Below, piece by piece: positions 1-11,798 of a DNA stretch of 64,000 bases. The notes below the pieces were generated by a model, which was not told the DNA's origin, did not search any database, and worked only from the letters and a program-made list of their open reading frames with translations. The translations under genes and the position numbers were made by a program. Each line of letters starts with the position of its first letter. Positions within the stretch are counted from its first letter, which is position 1. This DNA is from Torymus aiolomorphi (lineage: Eukaryota; Arthropoda; Insecta; Hymenoptera; Torymidae). Location of the stretch: NCBI GenBank assembly GCA_036365515.1, contig CM070877.1:67090522-67154521 (forward strand), given 5' to 3'.

Positions 1-3000
1 GAAAAAGCTTGCCACGACCATCGACAGGAAACTTAATATGAACTTCATATTAGTTTCCGTCAATGTTCGTGTAAAAATAGGAATCTTACACTCGCCTTAG
101 GCAATACTTTATATGTTTATATTAACTTTGGCTCAGTTCATCTCTTTTAAAGTTTGGAAAATCGAATTGAAATCTTACGATTAAATTACGTAAAACATCA
201 TACAAGGTTAATGTTAAGTTTCGGTAAAGTTTGGGAAAAGAACTTTCAAACACGTTCTGCTTACGGGAAACTTAATACAAATTTTAGGTGAATTTCAGTC
301 AAGGTTGTGGAGATAATTGGAATCTTACGATCTCCTTACGGAATCTAAACGTTAACTTTCAGCTATACTTTGTGTCATACTTTAAGTCATACTTTCAGCC
401 ATACTTTCAGCCATACATTAAGCTGTACTTTCAGCCATACTTTAAGCCATACTTTAAGCCATACATTAAGCCATACTTTAAACCATACCTTCATCCATAC
501 TTCACGCCACACTTTCAGCCATACTTTAAGCCATACTTTCAGCCATACTTTAGAAAAAGCTTGTCACAACCATCGACGGAAAACTTAATATTAACTTCAG
601 ATTAGTTTCCGCCCATGTTCGTGTAAAAATACGAATCTTACACTCACATTATAAAATACTTCATATGTTTATATTCATTTTGCCTCAGTTCATCCCTTTT
701 AAAGTTTGTAAAACCGAATTGAAATCTTAAGATTAATTTACGTAAAACATCATACAAGATTAATGTTACATTTCGGTAAAGTTTGAGAAAATAATGATAA
801 ATACGTTCTACTCATGAGAAACTAATTACAAACTTTAGGTGAATTTCAGTCAAGGTTGTGGAAATAATTCGGATCCTACAATCTCCTTACGGAATCTAAA
901 CGATAACTTTCAGCCATACTTTCAGCCATACTTTCATCCATACTTTAAGCCATACTCTAAGCCATACTTTAAGCTATACTTTAAGACATACTTTCAGCCA
1001 TACTTTCAGCCATACTTTAAGCCATACTTTCATCCATACTTTAAGCCATACTTTAAGCCATACTCTAAGCCATACTTTCATCCATACTTCAAGCCATACT
1101 TTCAGCCATACTTTCAGCCATACTTTAAGCCATACCTTCAGCCATACTTTAGAAAAAGCTTGTCACAACCATCGACAGGAAAGTTAATATGAACTTCAGA
1201 TTAGTTTCCGTCAATGTTCGTGTAAAAATAGGAATCTTACACTCGCCTTAGGAAATACTTCATATGTTTATATTCTTTTTGCCTCAGTTCACCTCTTTTA
1301 AAGTTTGTAAAACCGAATTCAAATCTTAAGATTAATTTACGTAAAACATCATACAAGGTTAATGTTAATTTTCGGTAAAGTTTGGGAAAATAATGATAAA
1401 TATGTTCTACTCACGAGAAACTAATTACAAAATTTAGGTGAATTTCAGTCAAGGCTGTGAAAATAATTCGGATCCTACGATCTCCTTACGGATTCTAAAC
1501 GATAACTTTCACCCATACTTTCAGCCATACTTTTATCCATACTTTAAGCCATACTTTAAGCCATACTTTAAGCCATACGTTAAGCCATACATTCATCCAT
1601 ACTTGAAGCCATACTTTCAGCTATACTTTAAGCCACACTTTAAGCCATACTTTAAGCCATACTGTCATCCATAATTCAAGCCATACTTTCAGCCATACTT
1701 TCAGCCATACTTTAAGCCATACCTTCAGCCATACTTTGGAAAAAATTTGTCACAACCATCAACAGGAAACTTAATATGAACTTCAGTTTAGGTTCCGTCA
1801 ATGTTAGTGTAAAAACAGGAATCTTACACTCGCCTTAGGAAATACTTCATATGTTTATATTAACTTTAGTTCAGTTCATCTCTTTTAAAGTTTGGAAAAC
1901 CGAATTGAAGTCTTTCGATTAAACTACGTAAAACATCATACAAGGTTAAGGTTATGTTTCGGTAATGTTTGGGAAAATAATGATAAATAGGTTCTACTCA
2001 CGGGAAACTTAATACAAAATTTATGTGAATTACAATGTCAATGTTGTGGAAATAATTCGAATACTACGATCTCCTTACGGAATTTAATCGATAACTTTCA
2101 GCCATACTTTAAGCTATACTTTCATCCACACTGTAAGCCATACCTTCAGCCATACTTTAAGCCATACTTTCAGCTATTATTTCAGCCATACTTTAAGCCA
2201 TACTTTCAGCCATACTTTAAGCCATACTTTCAGCCATACTTTGGAAAAAGCTTGTTACAACCATCGACGGAATACTTAGTATGAACTTCAGACGAGTTTC
2301 CGCCCATGTTCGTGTAAAAATACGAATCTGACACTCGCCTTATGAAATACTTCATACGTTTATATTCACTTTCCCTCAGTTCATCTCTTTGTAAGTTTGG
2401 AAAACCAAATTGAAATCTTATGATTAAGTTACGTAAAACTTCATACAAAGTTAATGTTAAGTTTCACCTAAGTTTGGGAAAAGAACTATGAAATACGTTC
2501 TACTCACGGGAAACTTATTACAAAAAATTTAGGTGAATTTCAGTCAAGTTTGTGGAAATAATTCGAATCATACGATCTCCTTACGGAATCTAAACGTTAA
2601 CTTTCAGACATACTTTAAGCCATACTTTAAGTCATACTTTCAGCCATACTTTAAGCCATACTTTAAGCCATACTTTCATCCATACTGTAAGCCATACTTT
2701 CAGCCATACTTTAAGCCATACTTTCAGCTATACTTTAAGCCATACTTTAAGCCATACTTTAAGCCATACTTTCAGCCATACTTTCAGCCATACTTTAAGC
2801 CATACTTTAATCCATACTTTTAGCCATACATTCATCCATACTTCAAGCTATACTTTCAGCCATACATTCAGCCATACTTTAAGCCATACCTTCAACCATA
2901 CTTTAGAAAAAGCTTGTCACGACCATCGACAGGAAACTTAATATGAACTTCAGATTAGTTTCCGTCAATGTTCGTGTGAAAATAGGAATCTTACACACGC

Positions 3001-4400
3001 CTTAGGAAATACTTCATACATTTATATAAACTTTGGCTCAGTTCATCTCTTTTAATGTTCGGAAAACCGAATTAAAATCTTACGATTAAATTACGTAAAA
3101 CATCATACAAGGTTAATGTTAAGTTTCGGTAAAGTTTGGGAAAAGAACTATCAAATACGTTCTACTGACGGGAAACTTAATACAAAAAATTTAGGTAAAT
3201 TTCAGTCAAGTTTGTGGAAATAATTCGAATCATACGATCTCCTTACGGAATCTAAACGTAACTTTCAGACATACTTTAAGCCATACTTTAAGCCATACTT
3301 TCAGCCATACTTTAAGCCATACTTTAAGCCATACTTTCATCCATACTGTAAGCCATACTTTCAGCTATACTTTAAGCCATACTTTCAGCCATACTTTAAG
3401 CCATACTTTCAGCCATACTTTAAGCCATACTTTCAGCCATACTTTCAGCCATACTTTAAGCCATACTTTCAGCCATACTTTAAGCCATACATTCATCCAT
3501 ACTTCAAGCCATACTTTCAGCCATACATTCAGCCATACTTTAAGCCATACCTTCAACCATACTTTAGAAAAAGCTTGTCACGACCATCGACAGGAAACTT
3601 AATATGAACTTCAGATTAGTTTCCGTTAATGTTCGTGTAAAAATAGGAATCTTACACTCGCCTTAGGAAATACTTCATATGTTTATATTAACTTTGGCTC
3701 AGTTCAACTCTTTTAAAGTTTGGAAAACCGATTTGAAATCTTACGATTAAATTACGTAAAACATCATAGAAGGTTAATGTTATGTTTCGGTAAAGTTTGG
3801 GAAAATAATGATAAATAGGTTCTACTCACGGGAAACTTAATACAAAATTTATGTGAATTACAATGTCAATGTTGTGGAAATAATTCGAATACTACGATCT
3901 CCTTACGGAATTTAAACGATAACTTTCAGCCATACTTTAAGCTATAGTTTCATCCACACTGTAAGCCATACCTTCAGCCATACTTTAAGCCATACTTTCA
4001 GCTATTATTTCAGCCATACTTTAAGCCATACTTTCAGCCATACTTTAAGCCATACTTTCAGCCATACTTTGGAAAAAGCTTGTTACAACCATCGACGGAA
4101 TACTTAGTATGAACTTCAGATGAGTTTCCGCCCATGTTCGTGTAAAAATACGAATCTGACACTCGCCTTATGAAATACTTCATACGTTTATATTCACTTT
4201 GCCTCAGTTCATCTCTTTGTAAGTTTGGAAAACCAAATTGAAATCTTATGATTAAGTTACGTAAAACTTCATACAAAGTTAATGTTAAGTTTCACCTAAG
4301 TTTGGGAAAAGAGTGATAAATACGCTCTACCTACGGGAATCTTAGTATTAAATTTAGTTGAATTTCAGTCAATGTTGTGGGAAAAATTCGAATCCTACGC
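1..4400 (+). repeat. Compound satellite, left block
   Basis: Tandem higher-order repeat. Each unit has a conserved part of about 370 bp, beginning near a GAAAAAGCTTGTCAC motif (seen near 1, 554, 1152, 1739, 2246, 2907, 3566 and 4073), followed by a variable array of 12-bp units of the type AAGCCATACTTT. Unit lengths between those motifs run from about 507 to about 661 bp, and the difference is mainly the number of 12-bp units. The segments at 2230-2448 and 4058-4276 are almost identical, which shows a larger period of about 1.83 kb. Open frames here arise because 12-bp units without stops stay open in every frame; those starting at the conserved GTGAATTTCAG have no ATG. I regard it as non-coding. 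Confidence 0.9.
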
Positions 4401-4439
4401 TTTCCGTACGGAATCTTTTATACTTTCAGCCATACCTGC

Positions 4440-4650
4440 GTAGAAATCAAAACTATTGGATCTAGATTGGTAATGTATTGGCAATATATAGGAAGTATAT
4501 TGGCACTATATTGCAAAACCTATTTCCAATATATTGCAATTATTGTGCCAAACAGGTATCTCACACATATCGCCAGTAGGTTTGGCAATATAGTTCCCAT
4601 ATGCTACCCAATATGTTTCCAATATACTAGCAATATATTGTCAATTTTTT
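4440..4650. repeat. CAATATATTG palindrome cluster
   Basis: A short region with repeated copies of the 10-bp self-complementary motif CAATATATTG and near variants (for example around 4490-4530 and 4600-4640). Consecutive copies lie a few tens of bases apart and can pair with each other. The same cluster is conserved in the inverted mate (about 46345-46540). No coding signal is seen; an open frame across it is explained by composition. Confidence 0.6.
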
Positions 4651-5009
4651 AACTTAATATATCGATATCGAGGTCGGTCAAAGGCAGTATGGTCTTTAAA
4701 CTTAATGAACTTCGATAAATCGACATAAAAACCAAACCTTAAATATTTTTCGAAAAAATAATTTTGCTATCTTTTTTATTTTTGTGCTACGTCAATTTTG
4801 ACTGCACCATTGTGTTCCTCGGTCGCCAAAACCCTTAGACTCACAGCTTTTCCAACCTTTTCACAGTTTTCCAGGGAGAAAATCCAATGTCAGGATAATT
4901 TGGTTACGCGGTATACATATGTAGAATGAAAATTTAAAATATATTAAAAAAAAAAAATGAACAAAAAAGAAAATAGTACAAATCAATATTATCTATACAA
5001 GGGGAAAAT

Positions 5010-5510
5010 AGTACATTACGAGACAAGTGCGATAAGTGGCCCATTATGTCACGGCGTGAAGTTAGGGCCCTCGCGTAGCGAGGGTCCTATCACGGCGTGT
5101 AATGGGTTACTTAACGCACTGGTATCGTACAATTTTTTATACCACTCTAACCTCAAAATCACAACTTTGATATGATTTTTAGGCGCTCGTGGTATAAAAT
5201 ACCGTTCGAAACTAGTGCGTAAGTCGATTATTTAGGTGGTGTGACTTTTTCGCACTCGCTTCGCTCGTGCAAAAAGTCACACCAGCTAAATAATCGACTT
5301 CCCCACCCGTGTCGAAATGTACTATTATAACACTGCATGCCTTAAGTTCGCTGTCACGCCTATTCGTGCGCTAAGCAGTTCATTATGGCACCGTGAGGTT
5401 AGCTCTCGAGCGTAGCGAGTGCGATAAACACGGTGAAATAATGGACGACTTATCGCACGAATATGCGTGACATAAGTGCGGACTTAAGTCACGCAGTGCT
5501 ATAAATGTTA
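5010..5510. repeat. Three successive long hairpins
   Basis: Three neighbouring inverted repeats: 5015-5115 centred on a CTCGCGTAGCGAG palindrome, 5221-5300 with arms of about 35 bp around CTCGCTTCGCTCG, and 5340-5505 centred near 5418. All share loop-proximal CTCGC/GCGAG sequence, so they look like members of one foldback family. In the inverted mate (45720-45990) the first and third are present and the middle one is missing. No product is predicted. Confidence 0.75.
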
Positions 5511-7345
5511 TTTACACAAAAAGCAAATAGAAAGCTTTATCAATGTTTTGTGTATATTCTGAAAAGAAAAATGGATAATGCTTTAAAACAGTTTGGGACA
5601 TATTGTACAAGTGTTTTTTAGTGAAATATGTAATAATAAAATCGACTTTTCGTCATTTTAAAGGTCTCTGACCCCCTTAATGAATGTTTTTGGATCTCGT
5701 CGGGGGAAAAATACAAAATCATTTATTATTCAGAATATTATAACCATGGCCGTGGTTGTTCATAAATTCGTGAAAATGGTAAAAGAAATGTATTTTTTAA
5801 ATTTACTTTATCTTTGAAGGTTTTGGTAATTATGAAATTTTTCTTCGGCAAGTAACAATGAATGAAATAAATTAAGAAACAAAATCTTATCTTGAAAAAT
5901 TAAATCCGTAGTTAATGAAAAAAGATCCCTGTGTTTTATCAAGAATTATTTGTACTGACGAAATCTGTTCCTGAAATATCGACATTTTGTTAAAAATGTT
6001 TGTTTAGTTATGTTAAATAGACTTCTTTTATAACAGATTAACTATTTATATTATTTGAAATGGCTTAATTACATTACAGCTATTGCTCTTACATATTTTG
6101 GACAACCTCTTGATTTAACACTGCTTTAATTTGGGGGTCGCGCATGAACCTCGTTAACTAGAAATGCGATTTTTGTTACCATTAATAGAAGTTTTCCTTT
6201 CAATTCACATTCTGATTATCTATTTACGTTACAGTTTATTGAAGATTATAGGTAGATAGATCTGCTTTTTTGTATGAACTTTTAATGTTCAAAGCGCGAG
6301 AACTTTTAATCTAAGGTTGCGAAGCGACAGCATCTCAAATTTTGCAATTTTTTCAACAAACAATACTCTTGAGCATCATATGGTAGAGTGTTGTGCTGCT
6401 CTAGATGTTTTAGCGAAGCCGATAGATTTATTTAAGTACGAGAACTCTTTACGTAAGGATACGAGGTGCCTGTGTACGCGATTTCTTGATTTCCAATAGA
6501 AAAACGCTTGTGTTTAAAAGGGTAATGTGTTACCAGCCACCTGAGCTCATCGTGGGGTTAAAATAATATTTTAAGCCAGAGAATCCTTTACATAAATTTT
6601 GACAACGGTCGTGTAACTGTTTTATCGTTTTTTTATTGAATGATCCATTGATGATTAGAAGGATAACGCGCTTGCGAGGATGAGAAATTCATTTTAGCGC
6701 AAGAACTTTTGTCGTAATACTGCAAGGCGGCATCGTCCGTAATTTTTCGAGTGAGCTTGTCGCTACATGGCTGTGCAGCTGTTTACGAGTCTGAAAATAA
6801 AAGTTGAACTGGTGACGAAACGAAACGAACGCTTCCCGGGTTTTCATCAAGTAATTCCATGGTTAATATGATTTAAACTAAAGAACTTTTCATGTAACGC
6901 TCTAAAATAGCAGTGCCGTCGATTTCTCGTTTTTTGTAAAGACTAATGACAAAATCAAAGTATAAAATAAAAGTATTTTATCATGCTTTAATTCTGAATA
7001 CTTAAAATGATAGCATAATCAGATAATTTTTTTAAACGAAAAATTATTTTCATATTTTATGTTAATTTATTTATTTAGTTTAAAATGCCTAAAGTATAGA
7101 AATTCAATATAAAAATTCAAATGTAACGAGTATAGCAAATCTTCACGCCTATTCTTTATGACCAATCTAAATCAATTTTCAAATGTTGCACAACATCCGG
7201 CCCACGTTTTTTAAGAAAGGAAATACATGCCTCGCTCTGTATTTATCAACAAGTGATATCAACTATGATGCGTTCACAGTTTCACTAGCTTTTAGCCGAT
7301 CAAACGAAAGCTTTCCTCGCCAGCTGTCTTGAAAATGAGTCCAGT
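5511..7345. other. No gene recognised (arm interior)
   Basis: Unique-looking AT-rich sequence inside the duplicated arm. At 5661-5688 it carries a short end resembling the TTAA-flanked MITE at 11194 (GGTCTCTGACCCCC followed by TTAA) without a matching opposite end. An open frame at 6317-6499 has no recognisable domain and I do not call it. Confidence 0.5.
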
Positions 7346-7945
7346 ACTGAAATCGACTTGTCACAGAAATGGCTGAATTCTGTTTATAAGGTAAATCGAA
7401 GTCGACAAAAACAGATTTTGAAATTTACAGCTCTCTCAGTTTCCCAGGGCTTCTATACGAAAACAACGTTCGTAAGTTTTATTTGATTATAGTCAACAAT
7501 AAAATAGCTTGCATCAAACAAAAGAGCTTAAAATTTTGCATCGAAAACGATTTTGAACTCGATTCCGTCGAGTGCAAAGTTCCGAGATAATTAATCGAAA
7601 AGAAATAAACGCTGTGGGAGCGAGAGACACGGGAAGCATACCGCAACGCGGGAGGAAAGTCGGGGGCATGTTCATTTCTTTTCGATTAATTATCTCGGAA
7701 CTTTGCACTCATCGGAATTGAGTAAAAAATCGTTTCTGATTCAAAATTTTGCGCTCTTTCGTTTGGTGTAAGCCATTTTGTTGTAGACTAAGCGGTTCTC
7801 GAGATATAAGTAAATAAAACTTTCAGACGCTGTTTTCGGATAGAACCCTTGGACCTAGGAATCAGCAAATTTCAAAATCGGTTTTTGCGACCTCGATTTA
7901 CCTTATAACCAATATGCAGTCATTTCTGTGACAAGTCGTTTTCAC
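7346..7945. mobile_element. Foldback (MITE-like) element
   Basis: Nearly symmetrical inverted repeat centred near 7638. Inner arms of about 37 bp at 7567-7605 and 7672-7709 are almost perfect. Outer parts (7346-7480 against 7840-7945) also match in reverse complement with more divergence. The outer ends read CGACTTGTCACAGAAATG and its complement. The mate lies at about 43263-43862. No open frame of consequence; a non-autonomous foldback transposon is the simplest reading. Confidence 0.65.
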
Positions 7946-8243
7946 AGCGATTTTTACTGCGGCTTAATCGTTGCGCTCCTCGATTGCTCCGCTTCCCCCT
8001 TAACTCCCGCTTCCGTAGACGTACTCCGTAGCAACGGTTGCCCCCCGCTCTCTGCCGCGGCGGCCGCCGCTCGGCTAGCGCCGCCGCTCTGCCAGAGCCG
8101 ACGCTATGCGGGAAATTCCACTGTGCTTAACAGAGGTGTGGAAAACTTGCCGGAAAATTTTCGGGACCAAGTGATCTTGACTCAGTTTTTCACGCTGATC
8201 ACGTTGGTATATAAATGTTGTATTGTTTCACAATCACCCTGTA

Positions 8244-8830
8244 TATATTTATGTTTTATGTTAGTTTCCAGGACATTCCAGATGTTTAACGTTGATTTCG
8301 AGGACATTTGTTAGTTTTGGGGACAGTCCCTGAATCTACATATGTTTAACGTCAGTTTTGAGGACATCGGCCCCCATAAGAGACATTATTTCTTTAGTCA
8401 CGTATAGGTATACAGTAACATGGGGTCCTGGGAACTAACGTTATACAAGTTTATATATATATACACATAAGGTCATTGACAAGCGGATTCTCTCCCGCTA
8501 ACATACACTTGACTTCATATTAATTGTAAGTTTTTAATGTTGGTTTATATTATAAAAATGTGTTTGTCAACGTGATTATAATTTGCTATAAAACTGTTTT
8601 TATTACTATCTGTTGTATTAGATGATTCCTAAAGAGGGACATATAGAAAATAAATGTCCGAAACGTCGATATATTAATTAAAAAACGGTGTTTTATTCTG
8701 CAAAAATTTCATTACCACTATAAGAAACACTGAGATTGGTAGTAACAAGGCCATCAACTTCTTAAAATTATCAATTATATGGATTCTACCATCAGCAGCT
8801 GAAAACAATTAGTCTGCAAAAACGTTTTCC
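8244..8830. other. No gene; short direct repeats
   Basis: Sequence just inside the left arm. Two imperfect copies of about 75 bp (around 8265-8310 and 8325-8370) share GTTTAACGT and GAGGACAT words. A hammerhead-like motif lies at 8628-8667 and is listed separately. No coding signal. Confidence 0.4.
8628..8667 (+). ncRNA. Degenerate hammerhead-like motif
   Basis: A block CTAAAGA is followed by a possible stem II (GGACAT pairing with ATGTCC), then GAAAC and GTC. This order matches a hammerhead ribozyme core, except that the usual CTGANGA box has an A in place of its G, which should abolish cleavage. The Penelope-like repeats at the right end of the window carry the same arrangement, so this is probably a remnant of a related element. 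Confidence 0.35.
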
Positions 8831-9490
8831 TCCGACTACACTAAAAAAAAATTTTCTAAATTCAAATAAGGCTTACTTAAGTCAAGTAAATCATTTACTT
8901 GAATAGTAGTAAAGAAATATTTATTTAAAGTAATTGATCCTATTAATTTGAAATAAATAAATATTTAATTAGGCTAACAAAATATGTTTTTGACAATAAC
9001 AATTATTTTTTTTAATTCAAACATATGTTTATTTAAAATTAATATACGCTTTTCAGATTCAAATAAATATTTATTAAACATAATTAAATATTTATTTGGA
9101 AGAAAAACTTATTTTTTAGATTCAAACGTATATTAATTTGAAATAAATATACAATTTTCAGATTGAAATAAATACACGTTTTTCCAACTCAAATAAATAT
9201 GTATTAAAAATAATTAAATGTTTATTAGAAAGAAAAACTTATTTAATTAGTTTGATAAAATATTTTTTTGACGGCAACAATTATTTGTTAAATTCAAACT
9301 AATACTTATGTATTAAAAATAAAAAAACATTTTTCAGATTCAAATAAATATTACTTAAAACCAATTAAATATTTATTTGACTAAAAGAAATATTTTTTTA
9401 GATCAAATAAATATTTATTTTTAAGTAATGAATTTAAAGTAAATAAGAAAAAAATTCATACTTTATGAAATATTTCTTTGGTTCTAGTAA
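8831..9490. repeat. AT-rich direct repeats
   Basis: Very AT-rich DNA dominated by AAATAAATATTTATT-like words. Two direct copies of about 270 bp (near 8970-9240 and 9242-9480) share the order TTAATTAG, TTTTTGAC, CAATTATTT, TTTCAGATTCAAATAAATA. No coding potential is visible. Confidence 0.55.
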
Positions 9491-9646
9491 TTATTCATTA
9501 TTATATAGTATATACCAGTTAGCAGGGTGCTTTTTTAAACAACAATTTTACAAACTTATATAATTTTTATACTCACAATTTCACAAATACATATATTACT
9601 ATTTATTTACATTATTATAATCGTAAAAAAAGAAGGATTTCTTTTC

Positions 9647-9722
9647 GTTGTGGTAGGGAATCGAACGTAGGTCGCTCGGGTATTACGCAAACACGCTATC
9701 GCTCGTTTGTGCTACTTGGTCA
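9647..9722 (-). repeat. tRNA-like SINE head
   Basis: On the minus strand a segment of about 75 nt has a clear B-box-like GTTCGATTCCC near its 3' end and a weaker A-box-like stretch (AGTAGCACAAACGAGCG) at the expected distance. It is far less AT-rich than its surroundings. Stem pairing is imperfect and I do not see a clean cloverleaf, so a tRNA-derived SINE head or decayed tRNA is likelier than a functional tRNA. Internal RNA polymerase III promoter function is inference. Confidence 0.45.
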
Positions 9723-9729
9723 TTTTTTT

Positions 9730-10980
9730 CTATAACGTATCTATCCGTAGAATAAAAGTAACATTTAATATTTTAATCAAAGGTATTACTAATTTCTTTT
9801 AATATTAATTATTTATTTAATAATTATTAATATAAATACATAATTTATTTTAAAAAACTATTGATGAAATTTCTACTTTACCGGCAACATATTTTTTTAA
9901 TTTATAAATATGATAAAAGTGAAATGAATGTAAAAATAGTATTTAATATTTTAGTCAAAAGTATTACCAAATTCTTTTCATATCAATTATTTATTTAATA
10001 ATTATGTTTATAAATACATAATTTATTTTAGAGAACTAATGATGTGATTTCTACCTTACCGGCAATACATTCTTTTAATTTATAAAAGTAACAAGTGAAT
10101 TAATGAATATTAATCCCCAAAAGAATGTTGAGAAATTTTTTTAAATGACTAGTACTAATGTTTATCTTCTACATAAAATGTATTGAAATTAAAACTCTGA
10201 ATTGGAAAAGATGATCATAAATGATCTCGAGTTCAGTTCAAAATGTTGATTTGGTGATCTAGGTTGTTAAAGCATTAGTTCTTTTGCATTCAAACGTAAC
10301 GCCCGTGGACATTTTATTATTATTATTTTTACTAGATAAGTATTAACACATATGTTAATTAATATAATCAATTAATTATTAGTAATATTAATCAATTAAT
10401 TGATCATTATCTTTCAACAAACGCGTAAAATTTCGAACTCCAAAGTGTTTCATTGAAAGAAATGATGTGTTTAATTTTAATATGCATTTACTTTATTTAA
10501 ATAACCATTTACTTTAGTATGATTTTCAATTTCAAAGTCTCAAACAATTTGATTAAAAGAAATGATAGCTTAAATTTAATCTATATTTACTTTATTCAAA
10601 TAAACATTTAATTAGATATAATTTCTTACATCAAAGCCCAAAATTTTGAATTGAATGTAATAATTTATATAATTTTAATCAATATTTATTTCGTTTAAGT
10701 AAAGTATTTATTTAAACGTGATTTCCAATGTAAAAGTCCAAAGTACTTGATTCAAAGAAATAATTATTTAATTTTAATCTGTATTTATTACATTTTAATA
10801 AACATTTACTTCATTTCAGTAAGCATTTATTTTAATATGATTTCCATTACCGAAGCCTCAAACAATTTGATTGAAAGAAATGATAGCTTGAATTTAATCT
10901 GTATTTTGCTTATTTAAATAAACATTTAATTCGATATAATTTCTTACATCAAAGGATATTCAACATCATTCATCAATGAA
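9730..10980. repeat. AT-rich tandem repeats
   Basis: Two direct repeats of about 185 bp (about 9735-9915 and 9930-10100), each with the phrase TTACCGGCAA. They are followed at about 10440-10960 by a diverged tandem array of 100-120 bp units marked by TTGAWWGAAAGAAATGAT and CATTTACTT words. No open frame of interest. Confidence 0.55.
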
Positions 10981-11193
10981 ATTAAAAATGTATTAGAATA
11001 TATGATTTTTAAAAGTTGAAATACTTCAAAATTTTCGGCTGATTTGTTATTTTGGGAGCTTCAACTATTGGTCTCCGACATAGTTTTCAAATAAAAAAGA
11101 AAAAAACCACCCCATACAAAAAATAAAAAAATTATTGGTATTTTAAATAAAAACTAACTTCTGACACCGATTGTATAGCCAATACATCCTTAA

Positions 11194-11794
11194 GGGGGCT
11201 AGACACCTTTTTTCTGAAATAAAAGTGTCATATTTTAATACATAAAGATAAACTAATTATTTCCTACTTTTTACACATAAAAGGGAGCCCTTTGTATTGT
11301 CCAGAATCATAGTCACCGATGAAACAAGTTTTTTCACTATCCGTAAGCTTTGAAATTTTCCTGTGGATGGATTGACTCCAGATTTGAACTAAATTACTCC
11401 TGAATAGTATAATTCTCATATGAGTGTAGGGATTTTTATCCGATGAGAAAAAAAATTTTGTGCTGTTTTTTAAGAATTTTTTTTAATTTTTTTTAATTTT
11501 TTCTGACATTTAATCCTAAATACCTCCACTCATATGAAAATTATACTATTCAGGAGTAATTTAGTTCAAATCTGGAGTTAATCCATCCATAGGAAAATTT
11601 CAAAGCTTACGGATAGTGATAAAACTTGTTTCATCGATGACTATGGTTCTGGACCATACAAAAGGCCCATCGGAGAAAGTTCTAAGGTGAGGTAAATATA
11701 TCCACTTTTATATGTAAAAAGTATGAAATAATTAGTTTACATTTATGTATTAAAATATGATTTCTTATTTCAGAAAAAAAGGTGTCTAGCCCCC
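11194..11794. mobile_element. TTAA-flanked foldback MITE
   Basis: 601-bp inverted-repeat element bounded by TTAA at 11190-11193 and 11795-11798. The ends read GGGGGCTAGACACC and its exact complement. The arms pair over about 270 bp each (for instance the CTCATATGA words near 11417 and 11530), with a T- and A-rich centre near 11480. A TTAA duplication is the hallmark of piggyBac-type transposition. There is no transposase, so it is non-autonomous. Confidence 0.85.
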
Positions 11795-11798
11795 TTAA

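Larger units (their letters stand above)
4377..8243 (+). repeat. Left arm of long inverted duplication
   Basis: This stretch is repeated in reverse complement at about 42971-46640. The match runs from the satellite edge through the hairpins, the foldback near 7638 and a GC-rich patch near 8000-8110, and stops at a CACCCTGTA end near 8243. The inverted mate begins TACAGGGTGATTC near 42970. Divergence is a few percent, and this arm carries roughly 220 bp (about 5112-5330) absent from the mate. No gene is evident: the short open frames are not bounded by codon bias, domains or splice signals. It may be a mobile element present twice or half of a large palindromic amplicon; the window alone cannot decide. 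Confidence 0.85.

Noticed and set aside
288..1192. Open frames encoding YFKPYFQP-type repeats in the satellite
   Set aside because: They begin at GTG, all three frames and the opposite strand are equally open, and other units break them. Explained by a stop-free 12-bp repeat.
2230..2448. 72-aa minus-strand frame repeated at 4058
   Set aside because: Lies in the conserved non-array part of the satellite. Similarity is due to DNA duplication, and most other units do not keep the frame.
3365..3556. VWLKVWLK repeat protein
   Set aside because: Reverse-strand reading of the same 12-bp array.
7514..7708. 64-aa frame conserved at 43505-43699
   Set aside because: Sits across the foldback. Conserved because the arms are duplicates; no domain or start context.
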